Shown: positions 1-8,245 of the stretch, in pieces
Numbering within the stretch: the first letter of the stretch is position 1
Layout of the letters: each line of letters starts with the position of its first letter
From: Phycicoccus sp. Root101
GTDB lineage: Bacteria; Actinomycetota; Actinomycetes; Actinomycetales; Dermatophilaceae
NCBI RefSeq assembly: GCF_001426245.1
Contig: NZ_LMCM01000006.1
Span: forward strand, 222,865 to 286,864
Direction of reading: 5' to 3'
DNA length: 64,000 nt
Position numbers and translations under genes: made by a program
Notes under the pieces: generated by a model
Told to the model about the DNA's origin: nothing
The model's database searches: none
The model's input: only the letters and a program-made list of their open reading frames with translations

Positions 1-886
1 TGAGCACGTGATGAGCGACTCCCTTGGCGGCGTACACCACCAGCAGCACGGGCAGCGGCACCACGACCACGGCGACGGCGACCGGGCCGAATGCCCGCTG
101 CCAGCGCCCCGATCCTCGGCGGACCTGGCGGTCCGGCAACAGCGCCGCAGCACCCACTGCGACGTAGCCCGCCAGCCAGAGGATGAACAGCGGGCCATCA
201 GACCGGAACGAGCCGCGCAGCACCTGCACCGCGTACACGATGTCGCCGACCGCCTGCGCCACCACCCAGAGAGCGAGAAGCCAGGTGCGTGGGCCGCGGA
301 GATCGGCGAACAGGACTCGGGCGGCAACCGCGACGAGCAGCACGTCGACGACCAGGTACGTCAGCAATGCGGAGCGCACCTCGCCGGACACTCCAGCGGT
401 CGGCGCGGAGGGCTGCACCAGCACCCACACCAGCACCCCGAAGCCGACGCCGAGCATCCCAGCGTCCAGGACCGCGACGCGGTCGCGCCGCCGCCACCCC
501 ACCAAGGTCACCAGCCCCGCCGCCGAGACCAGGTACGACAGCACGAAGAGGGCGTCTGCACCGGCCTTGGAGGGATCAACGCCACCGATCCACCACGGGT
601 CCAAGCGCATCCAAGCCCAGGCAGCAGCGGACAGCACGCTCCCCACGGCGAGTGCCCACCAGGCCGGTGCGCGCGCCAACCGGTGCAGGCGGGCCACCGT
701 GGTCACGGTGGCGCCAGCGATCACCGGGACGCCTACCAACCCCACCGTCCGTACCGTCTCGGAAGGTCCGCCGAAGAAGAGAGCGCAGCAGATCAGCTGG
801 AGGACGACGTACCCAACGAGCCAGCGGTCAGGAGCCCTGACGCCGCGCATGGACAAGCGGGCAACTCGAGGGACGTGGAGAATCAT
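1..886 (-). CDS. Membrane protein N-terminus, probably sensor of a GGDEF/EAL-type signalling protein (partial)
   Basis: The minus strand is open from an ATG at 886 to the window edge, so only about 295 N-terminal residues are present. Translation gives at least seven hydrophobic segments joined by short Arg-rich loops. Fragments such as ADALFVLSYLVSAAG, VGDIVYAVQVL and LFILWLAGYVAVGAAALLPD resemble the multi-helix sensor region found before GGDEF/EAL domains in actinobacterial cyclic-di-GMP enzymes. The catalytic part would lie beyond position 1, so that assignment is inference. An in-frame stop at 926-928 limits the start; ATG 850 is an alternative. I see no good ribosome binding site. Confidence 0.6.
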   Translation of the reverse strand, partial: MILHVPRVARLSMRGVRAPDRWLVGYVVLQLICCALFFGGPSETVRTVGLVGVPVIAGATVTTVARLHRLARAPAWWALAVGSVLSAAAWAWMRLDPWWIGGVDPSKAGADALFVLSYLVSAAGLVTLVGWRRRDRVAVLDAGMLGVGFGVLVWVLVQPSAPTAGVSGEVRSALLTYLVVDVLLVAVAARVLFADLRGPRTWLLALWVVAQAVGDIVYAVQVLRGSFRSDGPLFILWLAGYVAVGAAALLPDRQVRRGSGRWQRAFGPVAVAVVVVPLPVLLVVYAAKGVAHHVL

Positions 887-1340
887 CGCTCGCCGGTGCG
901 GCAGCCTGCAGGGAGGACATGGGCGCTACCGTCCCCGTCCCGACGCCCAGGAGCCCACGAGGGTGGGCGCCATGGCTCGCGTCGCGGAGGGGTGTGTGGC
1001 CGACCAGAGGAGCGGATGTCGGATGACCGGTGGCTGCCGTGATGCCGGTTCAAGGTGTCTGATGCAATCCGGGCCAAGCCGATCGGGCCCTCACACCGGT
1101 CCGGTAGCCGGACGGTGGTCCTCGGCCGGGCTCGTCTGAGTGGTGGACCCGGTCGCTCGCAGAACATGGAGCGAGTCTGGCGCAGGCACGCAGACCCCTG
1201 ACAGCCGCGAAGCGCGGCCCCCTAGCCGATTCGCGCCGGTTGAGGCGGGGTGGCCGTCACTCGGGCGCAGGCAGGCGCCTCGGCCGAACTGAGCAGTCCT
1301 GGTGACCCACCCCTGTAACGCGTTGCCGACCGGATCGGGC
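887..1340. other. Intergenic stretch without a recognised gene
   Basis: This 454-base gap separates the upstream end of the truncated membrane gene from the end of the minus-strand gene at 1341-2108. Open frames exist on both strands but have Arg/Pro/His-rich translations typical of GC-rich noise. I recognise no tRNA, repeat array or strong terminator hairpin. Confidence 0.5.
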
Positions 1341-2108
1341 TCAGGCCGGTCGCCAGCCGGCCAGCACGGCGCACGCGGCGTTCGTGGCGTCGGCCAGCGC
1401 GTGGTCGGCCGCCCGCTGCAACCTGAGCAGCAGCGAGTGCCGGGACGCTGCCGTGGCGGCGTTCAACGCCCCGTCACCGGTCTCGATGGCGACGTCGACG
1501 ACGTGGCCCACCGTCCCGGCGAGGGCGATCACCTGAGCCGCTCGTCCCGGGAGCCCGCCGGGCAGGCCCCACCGCCCACCGAGCGCGGCATCGGCCATCT
1601 CCCGCGCTGCCGACCGGGCGAACGGCTGTCCGCCCAGGGCGTCGAGGTGCTCCGTGGCCACCCGCAGCTCCTCGCGCAGGTGCCGCTCGAGCTGCGACGC
1701 CTCGAGCGCCTCGATGCGGTGGCGGGGGACCGGTTCGGAGTCGTATGCGGTCCAGTCCACCCGGGTGCCCACGTCCAGCCCACCCCGGGCGTCGTCCCCG
1801 AACGACGAGATCGACGGCACCAGCATCCCGCCGAGGGCTGGGACGAACACCGCCTCCCCTCCGGCTGCGGCGGCGCCCAGGGCGTCGGCCGACGCGCGGG
1901 GGAGTCCGGCGAGGTCGCCCGGAGCGGGCAGGGAGACGAGGAGCGCCTGCTCGCCGAGGTCGCGCCATACGGACAGGCGGTCGAGGTCGCCGTCGACGTG
2001 GTCGATGTCGGGCAGTGCCCGCCGCACCGCGTCCTCCAAGGGCGAGCCGGTCGCCCACGCGTGCGTGGTCCACAGCGAAAGGCGCACGGAGGCAGGGAGT
2101 TCGGGCAC
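1341..2108 (-). CDS. Conserved hypothetical protein, 255 aa
   Basis: A GTG start at 2108 has the hexamer TAGCAT six bases upstream, the leaderless arrangement common in this window. The product is a soluble, moderately acidic protein without a signal peptide or membrane segment. It is divergent from the ABC ATPase gene, with only 32 bases between starts, so the two promoters overlap. Codon bias and balanced amino-acid composition support it as real, while frames on the other strand are Arg/Pro-rich. I recognise no catalytic motif and do not assign a function. Confidence 0.75.
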   Translation of the reverse strand: MPELPASVRLSLWTTHAWATGSPLEDAVRRALPDIDHVDGDLDRLSVWRDLGEQALLVSLPAPGDLAGLPRASADALGAAAAGGEAVFVPALGGMLVPSISSFGDDARGGLDVGTRVDWTAYDSEPVPRHRIEALEASQLERHLREELRVATEHLDALGGQPFARSAAREMADAALGGRWGLPGGLPGRAAQVIALAGTVGHVVDVAIETGDGALNAATAASRHSLLLRLQRAADHALADATNAACAVLAGWRPA

Positions 2109-2114
2109 CCGATC

Positions 2115-2120
2115 ATGCTA
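2115..2120 (-). promoter_or_regulatory. -10 element, leaderless start at 2108
   Basis: TAGCAT on the minus strand, six bases before the GTG. It lies back to back with the -10 element of the divergent ABC gene. Confidence 0.5.
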
Positions 2121-2126
2121 AGCCGA

Positions 2127-2132
2127 TAGGGT
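2127..2132 (+). promoter_or_regulatory. -10 element, leaderless start at 2141
   Basis: TAGGGT eight bases before the ATG of the ABC ATPase, with no Shine-Dalgarno sequence in between. Confidence 0.5.
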
Positions 2133-2140
2133 CCGGTGCC

Positions 2141-2959
2141 ATGAGTGACGTCCTTGAGTTCGCCGGGGTGAGTGTGGTCCGCGGCCACACGACCCTTCTC
2201 GACGACCTCACGTGGGAGGTCGAGGAGGGCCAGCGCTGGGTCGTCCTCGGGCCGAACGGCGCGGGCAAGACCACGTTGCTGCAGCTGGCCTCGGGCCGGA
2301 TGCACCCCACGCGCGGCGTCGCCGGCGTCCTGGGCGAGGTGCTGGGCGCCGTCGACGTCTTCGAGCTCCGACCCCGGATCGGCCTGGCCTCCGCCGCCCT
2401 GGCCGAACGCATCCCGAACGACGAGGTCGTGCACAACGTCGTCGTGACCGCCTCGTACGGCGTGGTCGGGCGGTGGCGCGAGACGTACGAGAACTTCGAC
2501 CACGCCCGGGCCTTCGAGCTCCTCCAGGCCCTCGGCGCCGACCACCTCGCCGACCGGACGTACGGGACGTTGTCGGAGGGTGAGCGCAAGCGGGTGCAGA
2601 TCGCGCGCGCCCTGATGACCGACCCCGAGCTGATGCTCCTCGACGAGCCCGCGGCCGGTCTCGACCTCGGCGGTCGCGAGGACCTGGTCCGCCGGCTCGG
2701 CGAGCTGGCGGGCGACGTCGACGCCCCCGCGCTGGTGCTGGTGACCCACCACGTCGAGGAGATCCCCCCGAACTTCACCGACGTGCTGCTCCTGCGCGAG
2801 GGCCGGATCGTCGCGCAGGGCCCGGTCGAGATCACCCTGACCGAGGAGAACCTGTCGGCCACCTTCGGGATGCCGCTGGAGCTGGAGCGTCGTGGGGAGC
2901 GCTGGTCGGCCCGGCTCAAGGTCGGCGCAGGAACGACTGGGGCATCTCCCTCGTCCTAG
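2141..2959 (+). CDS. ABC transporter ATP-binding protein (orphan)
   Basis: A 272-residue nucleotide-binding subunit. The Walker A motif GPNGAGKTT lies near residue 38, the signature is LSEGERKR, Walker B is LMLLDEP, and the H-loop is in VTHHVEE. No permease or binding protein is adjacent, so the transported substrate is unknown; the architecture resembles stand-alone ATPases of the YlmA/ModF kind. The ATG at 2141 is chosen because of the TAGGGT box ahead of it; the longer upstream reading is low-complexity Arg-rich sequence. The nfeD-like gene follows after 31 bases on the same strand. Confidence 0.88.
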   Translation: MSDVLEFAGVSVVRGHTTLLDDLTWEVEEGQRWVVLGPNGAGKTTLLQLASGRMHPTRGVAGVLGEVLGAVDVFELRPRIGLASAALAERIPNDEVVHNVVVTASYGVVGRWRETYENFDHARAFELLQALGADHLADRTYGTLSEGERKRVQIARALMTDPELMLLDEPAAGLDLGGREDLVRRLGELAGDVDAPALVLVTHHVEEIPPNFTDVLLLREGRIVAQGPVEITLTEENLSATFGMPLELERRGERWSARLKVGAGTTGASPSS

Positions 2960-2990
2960 AGTTACCGCACACGAACAGAAGGGGGCACTC

Positions 2991-3458
2991 ATGGACGTCT
3001 TCGCGGACAACCCGTGGTTGGCGTGGTTGGGGATCGCCCTGATCCTCGCGGCGATCGAGGTCGCCACGGTCGACTTCGTGTTCCTGATGCTGGCCGGCGG
3101 GGCGCTGGCCGCCTCCGCTGCCTCGGCGCTGGGAGTGCCCTTCCCGTTGCAGGTCGTCGTCGCCATCGTCGTGGCGCTGCTGCTGCTCGGGGTGGTCCGG
3201 CCCATGATCAAGAAGAAGTTCATGGTGTCCGAGGCGAGCCACGACATCGGGGCGGCGAGCATGGTCGGCCGCCACGGCCGGGTGCTCCAGACGGTCACGG
3301 CGACCGATGGTCGCGTCAAGGTGGCAGGGGAGACGTGGTCGGCTCGCACCGTCCGTGACGGTGCCACGTGCCAGCCCGGCCAAGAGGTCCGGGTTGTATC
3401 CATCGAGGGGGCCACCGTGATCGTCACCGACGACACGGCGGGTCAGAAATCGGAGTAA
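2991..3458 (+). CDS. NfeD-family membrane protein
   Basis: A 155-residue protein with hydrophobic segments at about residues 9-30, 33-45 and 52-68, then a soluble C-terminal half of OB-fold type (GRHGRVLQTV to VVSIEGATVIV), as in NfeD proteins. It ends three bases before an SPFH/stomatin gene, the usual partner; the pair is thought to organise membrane microdomains. A purine-rich GAAGGGGG lies before the ATG, so translation is led by a ribosome binding site. Confidence 0.85.
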   Translation: MDVFADNPWLAWLGIALILAAIEVATVDFVFLMLAGGALAASAASALGVPFPLQVVVAIVVALLLLGVVRPMIKKKFMVSEASHDIGAASMVGRHGRVLQTVTATDGRVKVAGETWSARTVRDGATCQPGQEVRVVSIEGATVIVTDDTAGQKSE

Positions 3459-3461
3459 GTC

Positions 3462-4700
3462 GTGGACTTCAGTGCAGGCTTCGTTGTCCTGCTGATCCTG
3501 GTGGCGTTCGCGCTCATCGTGCTCTTCCGCACGGTGCGCATCGTCCCGCAGCAGACAGCGCTGATCATCGAACGGCTCGGTCGCTACTCACGCACCCTCG
3601 AGGGAGGCATCCACATCCTGGTGCCCTTCGTCGACAAGGTCCGCGCCAACGTCGACCTGCGTGAACAGGTCGTCTCCTTCCCGCCGCAGCCCGTCATCAC
3701 GTCCGACAACCTCGTGGTCAACATCGACACGGTCATCTACTACTCCGTCATCGACGCCAAGTCGGCGGTCTACGAGATCGCCAACTTCATCCAGGGCATC
3801 GAGCAGCTCACCGTCACCACGTTGCGCAACGTCATCGGCTCGCTCGACCTCGAGCAGACGCTGACCAGCCGCGACCAGATCAACGCCCAGCTGCGCGGCG
3901 TCCTCGACGAGGCCACCGGCAAGTGGGGCATCCGCGTCAACCGCGTCGAGCTGAAGGCGATCGACCCGCCGCACTCAGTCCAGGAGTCGATGGAGAAGCA
4001 GATGAAGGCCGAGCGTGAGCGTCGTGCCCAGATCCTGTATGCCGAGGGCACCAAGCAGTCGGCCATCCTCACCGCCGAGGGCGAGAAGCAGAGCCAGATC
4101 CTGCGCGCCGAGGGTTCGGCCCAGGCCCGCATCCTCGAGGCGCAGGGCCAGGCCCGCGCCATCCAGCAGGTCTTCGACGCGATCCACCGGGGCAAGCCCA
4201 CCCAGAAGCTGCTGGCCTACCAGTACCTCCAGGTGCTGCCGCAGATCGCGCGGGGCGACTCCAACAAGATGTGGATCATCCCCAGCGAGCTCACCGACGC
4301 CCTGCGCGGCATCGGTGGCGCCCTGGGTCAGGCGGACGCGCCGCGCCCGGACGACCAGGGCGACGACGGCGAGTGGGTCGACCCCGGTCCGATGCAGGAC
4401 GCCTTCGACGAGACCACGCTCGAGGACCCGATGCAGGCCCTCGCCGAGGCCCGCGGGCAGGCGGGTCGGGCCAGCCGCGAGGCGACCGAGCACGCCAACC
4501 CGGTCAAGCGGGTGGCACCGCCGATCCCGCCGTCGGCCGACGCCGTGCCGGAGTTCGAGCCGCCCACGGCACCGACGACTCCGGCGGACCCGGAGCCCGC
4601 TCCACCCGCTGCTCCCACCGCGCCGCCGGCCCCGCCCACTGCTCCTCCCACCGAGCCGCCCGCGGCTCCGGAGGACGGTCCGCGCGCCCCGGGCGCCTGA
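3462..4700 (+). CDS. SPFH/Band 7 (stomatin/paraslipin) protein
   Basis: A 412-residue protein from a GTG start, with one N-terminal membrane helix (about residues 4-22). A band 7 domain follows (RTVRIVPQQTALIIERLGRY to about residue 190) with the family motifs NVIGSLDLEQTLTSR and KAIDPP. A Glu/Lys/Ala-rich coiled coil with repeated AEG(E/T)KQS units comes next. The last 110 residues are Pro/Ala/Thr-rich and probably disordered. It is co-transcribed with nfeD. A 15-bp hairpin terminator lies 20 bases after the stop. Confidence 0.9.
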   Translation: MDFSAGFVVLLILVAFALIVLFRTVRIVPQQTALIIERLGRYSRTLEGGIHILVPFVDKVRANVDLREQVVSFPPQPVITSDNLVVNIDTVIYYSVIDAKSAVYEIANFIQGIEQLTVTTLRNVIGSLDLEQTLTSRDQINAQLRGVLDEATGKWGIRVNRVELKAIDPPHSVQESMEKQMKAERERRAQILYAEGTKQSAILTAEGEKQSQILRAEGSAQARILEAQGQARAIQQVFDAIHRGKPTQKLLAYQYLQVLPQIARGDSNKMWIIPSELTDALRGIGGALGQADAPRPDDQGDDGEWVDPGPMQDAFDETTLEDPMQALAEARGQAGRASREATEHANPVKRVAPPIPPSADAVPEFEPPTAPTTPADPEPAPPAAPTAPPAPPTAPPTEPPAAPEDGPRAPGA

Positions 4701-4720
4701 CCACGCGGCATACCTCGTCC

Positions 4721-4754
4721 GAGCGCCGCCCCCGCACACGCGGGGGCGGCGCTC
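4721..4754 (+). terminator. Rho-independent-type hairpin after the nfeD-SPFH operon
   Basis: Perfect 15-bp stem (GAGCGCCGCCCCCGC and its complement) closed by the loop ACAC. GTCGTT follows rather than a long T run, as is common in GC-rich actinobacteria. Confidence 0.8.
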
Positions 4755-4759
4755 GTCGT

Positions 4760-4765
4760 TAGGGT
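4760..4765 (+). promoter_or_regulatory. -10 element, leaderless start at 4772
   Basis: TAGGGT six bases before the ATG of the TauE-family gene, directly behind the terminator hairpin. Confidence 0.5.
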
Positions 4766-4771
4766 TCTGGG

Positions 4772-5548
4772 ATGTCCGTTCTTGAAGCCCTCGGGATCCT
4801 GCTCGCGGGCCTCGGCGCCGGTGCCATCAACACCGTCGTCGGCTCGGGCACCCTCATCACCTTCCCGACCCTGCTGTTCTTCGGCTTCCCACCCGTGGTG
4901 GCGAACGTGTCCAACACGCTGGGCCTCGTGGCCGGCGGCATCACGGGCGTGCACGGGTACCGGCACGAGCTGAAGGGGGCCGGCCCGACCCTCAAGCGGC
5001 TGGCGCCGGCGTCGTTGGTGGGCGGGGTGATCGGGGCGGTGCTGCTGCTCGTGCTGCCACCCGAGGCGTTCACGGCGATCGTGCCGGTGCTCATCGGGCT
5101 GGGGCTGCTCCTGGTCCTCCTCGGCCCCCGGCTCAACCGTCGGGCGGCCGAGCGCCGCGAACGAGGCGTGACGGCCCAGGTCGCCTGGCACGGACCTGCC
5201 CTCGTGGCCGGTGTGCTCGTCGGTGGCATCTACGGCGGGTACTTCGGCGCCGCCCAGGGCGTCATCCTCATGGGGCTGATGAGCGCGCTGACGACCGACC
5301 CGATCCAGCGCCTCAACGGCTACAAGAACGTGCTCGCCACCATCGTCAACGCCGTCGCAGCCGTGACCTTCATGCTCGTCGCCTGGGACCAGATCAACTG
5401 GGCGGCGGCGGGACTCATCGCGATCGGGGCGTTCGCAGGAGGATGGGTCGGTGGCAAGGTCGGGCGCCGCCTGCCGCCGGTGGCGCTCCGTGGGGTCATC
5501 CTCGTCGTCGGCGTCGTGGGGATCGTCAAGATCGTCTGGTTCAGCTGA
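4772..5548 (+). CDS. Sulfite exporter TauE/SafE family membrane protein
   Basis: A 258-residue integral membrane protein with about eight hydrophobic helices. The family's duplicated motif is visible: GLGAGAINTVVGSGTLITFPTLL at the N-terminus and GGIYGGYFGAAQGVILM in the second half. The family includes exporters of sulfite and organosulfonates, but the substrate cannot be read from sequence. It has its own leaderless promoter after a terminator, so it is probably transcribed alone or with the RNA methyltransferase 86 bases downstream. Confidence 0.87.
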   Translation: MSVLEALGILLAGLGAGAINTVVGSGTLITFPTLLFFGFPPVVANVSNTLGLVAGGITGVHGYRHELKGAGPTLKRLAPASLVGGVIGAVLLLVLPPEAFTAIVPVLIGLGLLLVLLGPRLNRRAAERRERGVTAQVAWHGPALVAGVLVGGIYGGYFGAAQGVILMGLMSALTTDPIQRLNGYKNVLATIVNAVAAVTFMLVAWDQINWAAAGLIAIGAFAGGWVGGKVGRRLPPVALRGVILVVGVVGIVKIVWFS

Positions 5549-5621
5549 GCCCCGACCTCGTATGCCGCCGGCGGCAGCTCCCGCCGCAGGCGCCGGTGCC
5601 CGGCCGGCCTCCGTCGTGTCC

Positions 5622-5627
5622 TAGCCT
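5622..5627 (+). promoter_or_regulatory. -10 element, leaderless start at 5635
   Basis: TAGCCT seven bases before the GTG of the SpoU-family gene. It fixes the start well inside the longer open frame. Confidence 0.5.
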
Positions 5628-5634
5628 GCTGGCC

Positions 5635-6444
5635 GTGCCCATCGCGATCACCACCCCCGACGACGAGCGACTCGCCGACTACGTGTCGCTCACCGACGTG
5701 GCGCTGCGGCGTCGCACCGAGCCGGAGCGGGGGCTCTACATCGCGGAGTCCGAGAAGGTCATCCGGCGGGCCCTGGCCGCGGGACACCGGCCGCGCAGCT
5801 ACCTCATGGCGCAGCGTTGGCTGACCGACCTCGCGGACCTCGTCGAACGGGCCGAGGCGGACGGCGTACCCGTGTTCGTCGGCGAGCACGACGTCATCGA
5901 ACAGCTCACGGGCTTCCACCTGCACCGCGGGGCACTGGCGTCGATGCAGCGGCCCGTCCTGCCCACCGTGGCCGAGGTCGTCCGCGACGCCCGCCGGGTC
6001 GTCGTCCTCGAGGACATCGTCGACCACACCAACGTGGGAGCTGTCTTCCGTTCGGCTGCCGCCCTCGGCGTCGACGCGGTGCTGGTGACCCCGCGGTGTG
6101 CGGATCCGTTGTACCGCAGGGCGATCCGGGTCTCGATGGGCACGGTCTTCCAGGTGCCGTGGACCCGGATCGACCCGTGGCCCGCCGGGATCCAGGACCT
6201 GCGTGACCTCGGGTTCACCGTGGCCACGCTGGCCCTGGCCGACGACGCAGTCAGCCTCGACGACCTGGCCGCCGACCCGCCCGAGCGCCTGGCGCTGGTC
6301 CTCGGCACGGAGGGTGACGGCCTGTCGCGGCGGACGCTCGAGGCTGCCGACCTCACGGTCACGATCCCGATGGCGGGGGGAGTCGACTCGCTCAACGTCG
6401 CGGCAGCAGGCGCGGTCGCAGCCTGGGCGCTGCGACCGCGCTGA
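5635..6444 (+). CDS. TrmH/SpoU-family RNA 2'-O-methyltransferase
   Basis: A 269-residue S-adenosylmethionine-dependent RNA methyltransferase. An N-terminal substrate-binding region precedes the SPOUT domain, whose motifs are visible: VVLEDIVDHTNVGAVFRSAAALG, ALVLGTEGDGLS and IPMAGGVDSLNVAAAGAVAAW. The last two form the knotted cofactor site. The target (rRNA or tRNA) is not determinable here. The open frame extends upstream to 5443, but that part overlaps the TauE gene, and the TAGCCT box supports GTG 5635. Confidence 0.9.
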   Translation: MPIAITTPDDERLADYVSLTDVALRRRTEPERGLYIAESEKVIRRALAAGHRPRSYLMAQRWLTDLADLVERAEADGVPVFVGEHDVIEQLTGFHLHRGALASMQRPVLPTVAEVVRDARRVVVLEDIVDHTNVGAVFRSAAALGVDAVLVTPRCADPLYRRAIRVSMGTVFQVPWTRIDPWPAGIQDLRDLGFTVATLALADDAVSLDDLAADPPERLALVLGTEGDGLSRRTLEAADLTVTIPMAGGVDSLNVAAAGAVAAWALRPR

Positions 6445-6465
6445 TCGAGCCGACGACGGCGGAGG

Positions 6466-7014
6466 TCAGCCGTTCTGGTACGTCGCCGAGACGACGCCGC
6501 GCGCCAGGGTGTGGAAGCCGGTGTTGAAGGCGGCCACGGCGGGGGACACCGAGTCGTCGATGCCGAGGTCGTCGGTGTCGAGGGCGCTCACCGCGAACAG
6601 GTACCGGTGGGCCCGGTCCCCCTCGGGCGGGGCGGCGCCGCCGAAGGCCTTCGTTCCGTAGTCGGTGGCCACCATGAAGGCTCCCTCGGGCAGGGACGCG
6701 CCACCTTCGGCGCCTGCGCCCTCCGCCAGCTCGGTGGTGTCGGCGGGGATGCCGACGACGACCCAGTGCCAGAAGCCCGACGGGGTCGGCGCGTCCGGGT
6801 CGAAGCAGGTGACGACGAACGACTTCGTGCCCTCGGGTGCCCCGCTCCAGGACAGCTGCGGCGAGGTGTTGCCGCCGCTGAAGCCCCAGTCGTCGAACAC
6901 GTGCGCGTCCGGGAGCGTCCCTCCGTGCTCGAAGGAGCTGCTGCTCACGGTGAGTGCGGGCACCTGCGGGAGCAGGTCGTAGGGGTTGGGGGCGACGGGG
7001 CGCTCGAGAGTCAT
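6466..7014 (-). CDS. YbhB/YbcL-type Raf kinase inhibitor-like (PEBP) protein
   Basis: A 182-residue phosphatidylethanolamine-binding-fold protein. The ligand-pocket motifs are visible: NTSPQLSWSGAPEGTKSFVV, then DPDAPTPSGFWHWVVVGIP, then HRYLFAVSALD. No signal peptide, so it is cytosolic; bacterial members have no firmly established function. The ATG at 7014 has TAGGTT six bases upstream. It is convergent with the SpoU gene, leaving only 21 bases between stop codons. Confidence 0.88.
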   Translation of the reverse strand: MTLERPVAPNPYDLLPQVPALTVSSSSFEHGGTLPDAHVFDDWGFSGGNTSPQLSWSGAPEGTKSFVVTCFDPDAPTPSGFWHWVVVGIPADTTELAEGAGAEGGASLPEGAFMVATDYGTKAFGGAAPPEGDRAHRYLFAVSALDTDDLGIDDSVSPAVAAFNTGFHTLARGVVSATYQNG

Positions 7015-7020
7015 GCCCCG

Positions 7021-7026
7021 AACCTA
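7021..7026 (-). promoter_or_regulatory. -10 element, leaderless start at 7014
   Basis: TAGGTT on the minus strand, six bases before the ATG of the PEBP gene. Confidence 0.5.
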
Positions 7027-7050
7027 ACCCGCGCCGCGGTGCGCAACCAC

Positions 7051-7446
7051 TCAGCCGACGAGGCGCTCCACCAGGGCGGCGAGCGAGGCGGCTGGGTCCT
7101 GCGTGAGGCCGCCGTGGATCGGGCCGGGCTGCACCACGGTGCTGCGGGGTGCGCTCAACCACCCGAACCGGCGTCCCAGCCCGCCCAGGGTGGGCAGACC
7201 CCCGCCGGTGACCCCACGGCACACCTGGCAGACCGTCTCGAGCGCGTCGCCGACCGCGGCGGCGTCCACCTCGGGGAAGAGCGTCCGGAGCCGGTCCTCG
7301 TCGACGCGGTAGGCGGCCTCGAGGAACTCGGCGCCCTGGGAGTAGAGGATGACGCCCACGTTGACGAACTCCTCACGCTCGACGCGGGGGACGCAGCGCA
7401 GGGTGACGTACTGGTAGCCGTGCCGGGTCGGTGCCTGCCCGGTCAT
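7051..7446 (-). CDS. DUF3037 family protein
   Basis: A 131-residue protein matching the DUF3037 pattern: a YQYVTLRCVPRVEREEFVNVGVIL opening and a C-terminal stretch with GPIHGGLT. The start is placed at ATG 7446 because it overlaps the TGA of the upstream kinase-like gene (ATGA), implying translational coupling; an ATG at 7467 would add seven residues. DUF3037 genes often accompany HipA-like genes, as here. The biochemical role is unknown. Confidence 0.8.
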   Translation of the reverse strand: MTGQAPTRHGYQYVTLRCVPRVEREEFVNVGVILYSQGAEFLEAAYRVDEDRLRTLFPEVDAAAVGDALETVCQVCRGVTGGGLPTLGGLGRRFGWLSAPRSTVVQPGPIHGGLTQDPAASLAALVERLVG

Positions 7447-8210
7447 GACGGCGCACCCGGCAGCCATGCGGCAGGGTTGGCCACCCGCGCCTGGAAGTGC
7501 TCACGATACGCCGCGCGAACCTCGGCGGGGGAGTCGAGGCCGGGGGCCGGCTCCAGCCACTCGTCGGGCACCAGCGCGGTGACCGAGTCCAGCAGCTCGG
7601 TCGTCAGCAACGGTGAGAGCCGCTCATGGGCTGCAGCCGGGTCCGCCGCGACGTCGCGCAGCACGTGGGTGCTCGCGTCGAACGGCTGGGCGGCGAACCG
7701 CTCCGGGTTGGCGCCGCGACCGGGCCAGCCGTGGTGGAAGTACAGCGCTGCGCCGTGGTCGATGAGCCACGGCTTGCGGTGCCAGACGAGGAGGTTGGGG
7801 TTGCTCCACGTGCGGTCGACGTTCGCCGTGAGGGCGTCCAGCCACAGCACCTGCGAGGCCACCTCGGGAGCGGGAGGGCGCGAACCGTCGTACCCGAACG
7901 AACCGGGGAGGAAGTCGATGCCGAGGTTGAGCCCGAGGCTCGCGGTGAGCAGGTCCTGGACCTCCTCGTCGGCCTCGTACTTCGCGATGGGCGACTGCAG
8001 GTCGACGACGGCGAGCCGCGGGACGTCCAGCCCGAGGGCCCGCGCGAGCTCACCGACGAGCACCTCCGCGACGAGCACCTTGAGCCCCTGGCCGGCGCCG
8101 CGGAACTTCAGCACGTAGGTGCCGAGGTCGTCGGCCTCGACGATGCCGGGAAGTGACCCGCCCTCCTTGAGGGGGGTCACGTACCGGGTCGCCGTGATCT
8201 GTTCGAGCAC
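7443..8210 (-). CDS. HipA-like kinase-fold protein
   Basis: A 255-residue protein resembling the HipA_2 family. Catalytic-type elements can be seen: Lys in YVLKFRGAGQG for nucleotide binding, then LDALTANVDRTWSNPNLLV (N-x-D catalytic segment), then WLIDHGAALYF, where D-H-G sits in the metal-binding position. It lacks the usual HipB partner; the coupled DUF3037 gene takes that place. The GTG at 8210 has TAGGCT six bases upstream. Kinase activity is inferred from the fold; targets are unknown. Confidence 0.8.
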   Translation of the reverse strand: MLEQITATRYVTPLKEGGSLPGIVEADDLGTYVLKFRGAGQGLKVLVAEVLVGELARALGLDVPRLAVVDLQSPIAKYEADEEVQDLLTASLGLNLGIDFLPGSFGYDGSRPPAPEVASQVLWLDALTANVDRTWSNPNLLVWHRKPWLIDHGAALYFHHGWPGRGANPERFAAQPFDASTHVLRDVAADPAAAHERLSPLLTTELLDSVTALVPDEWLEPAPGLDSPAEVRAAYREHFQARVANPAAWLPGAPS

Positions 8211-8216
8211 GGCGCC

Positions 8217-8222
8217 AGCCTA
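8217..8222 (-). promoter_or_regulatory. -10 element, leaderless start at 8210
   Basis: TAGGCT on the minus strand, six bases before the GTG of the HipA-like gene. Confidence 0.5.
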
Positions 8223-8245
8223 GGGGGCGGGGGAGCGGCCCCGGG

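Noticed and set aside
8-1042. Long plus-strand frames at the window start
   Set aside because: Their translations are His/Arg/Pro/Ser-rich. The minus strand gives a clean multi-helix membrane protein in the same interval.
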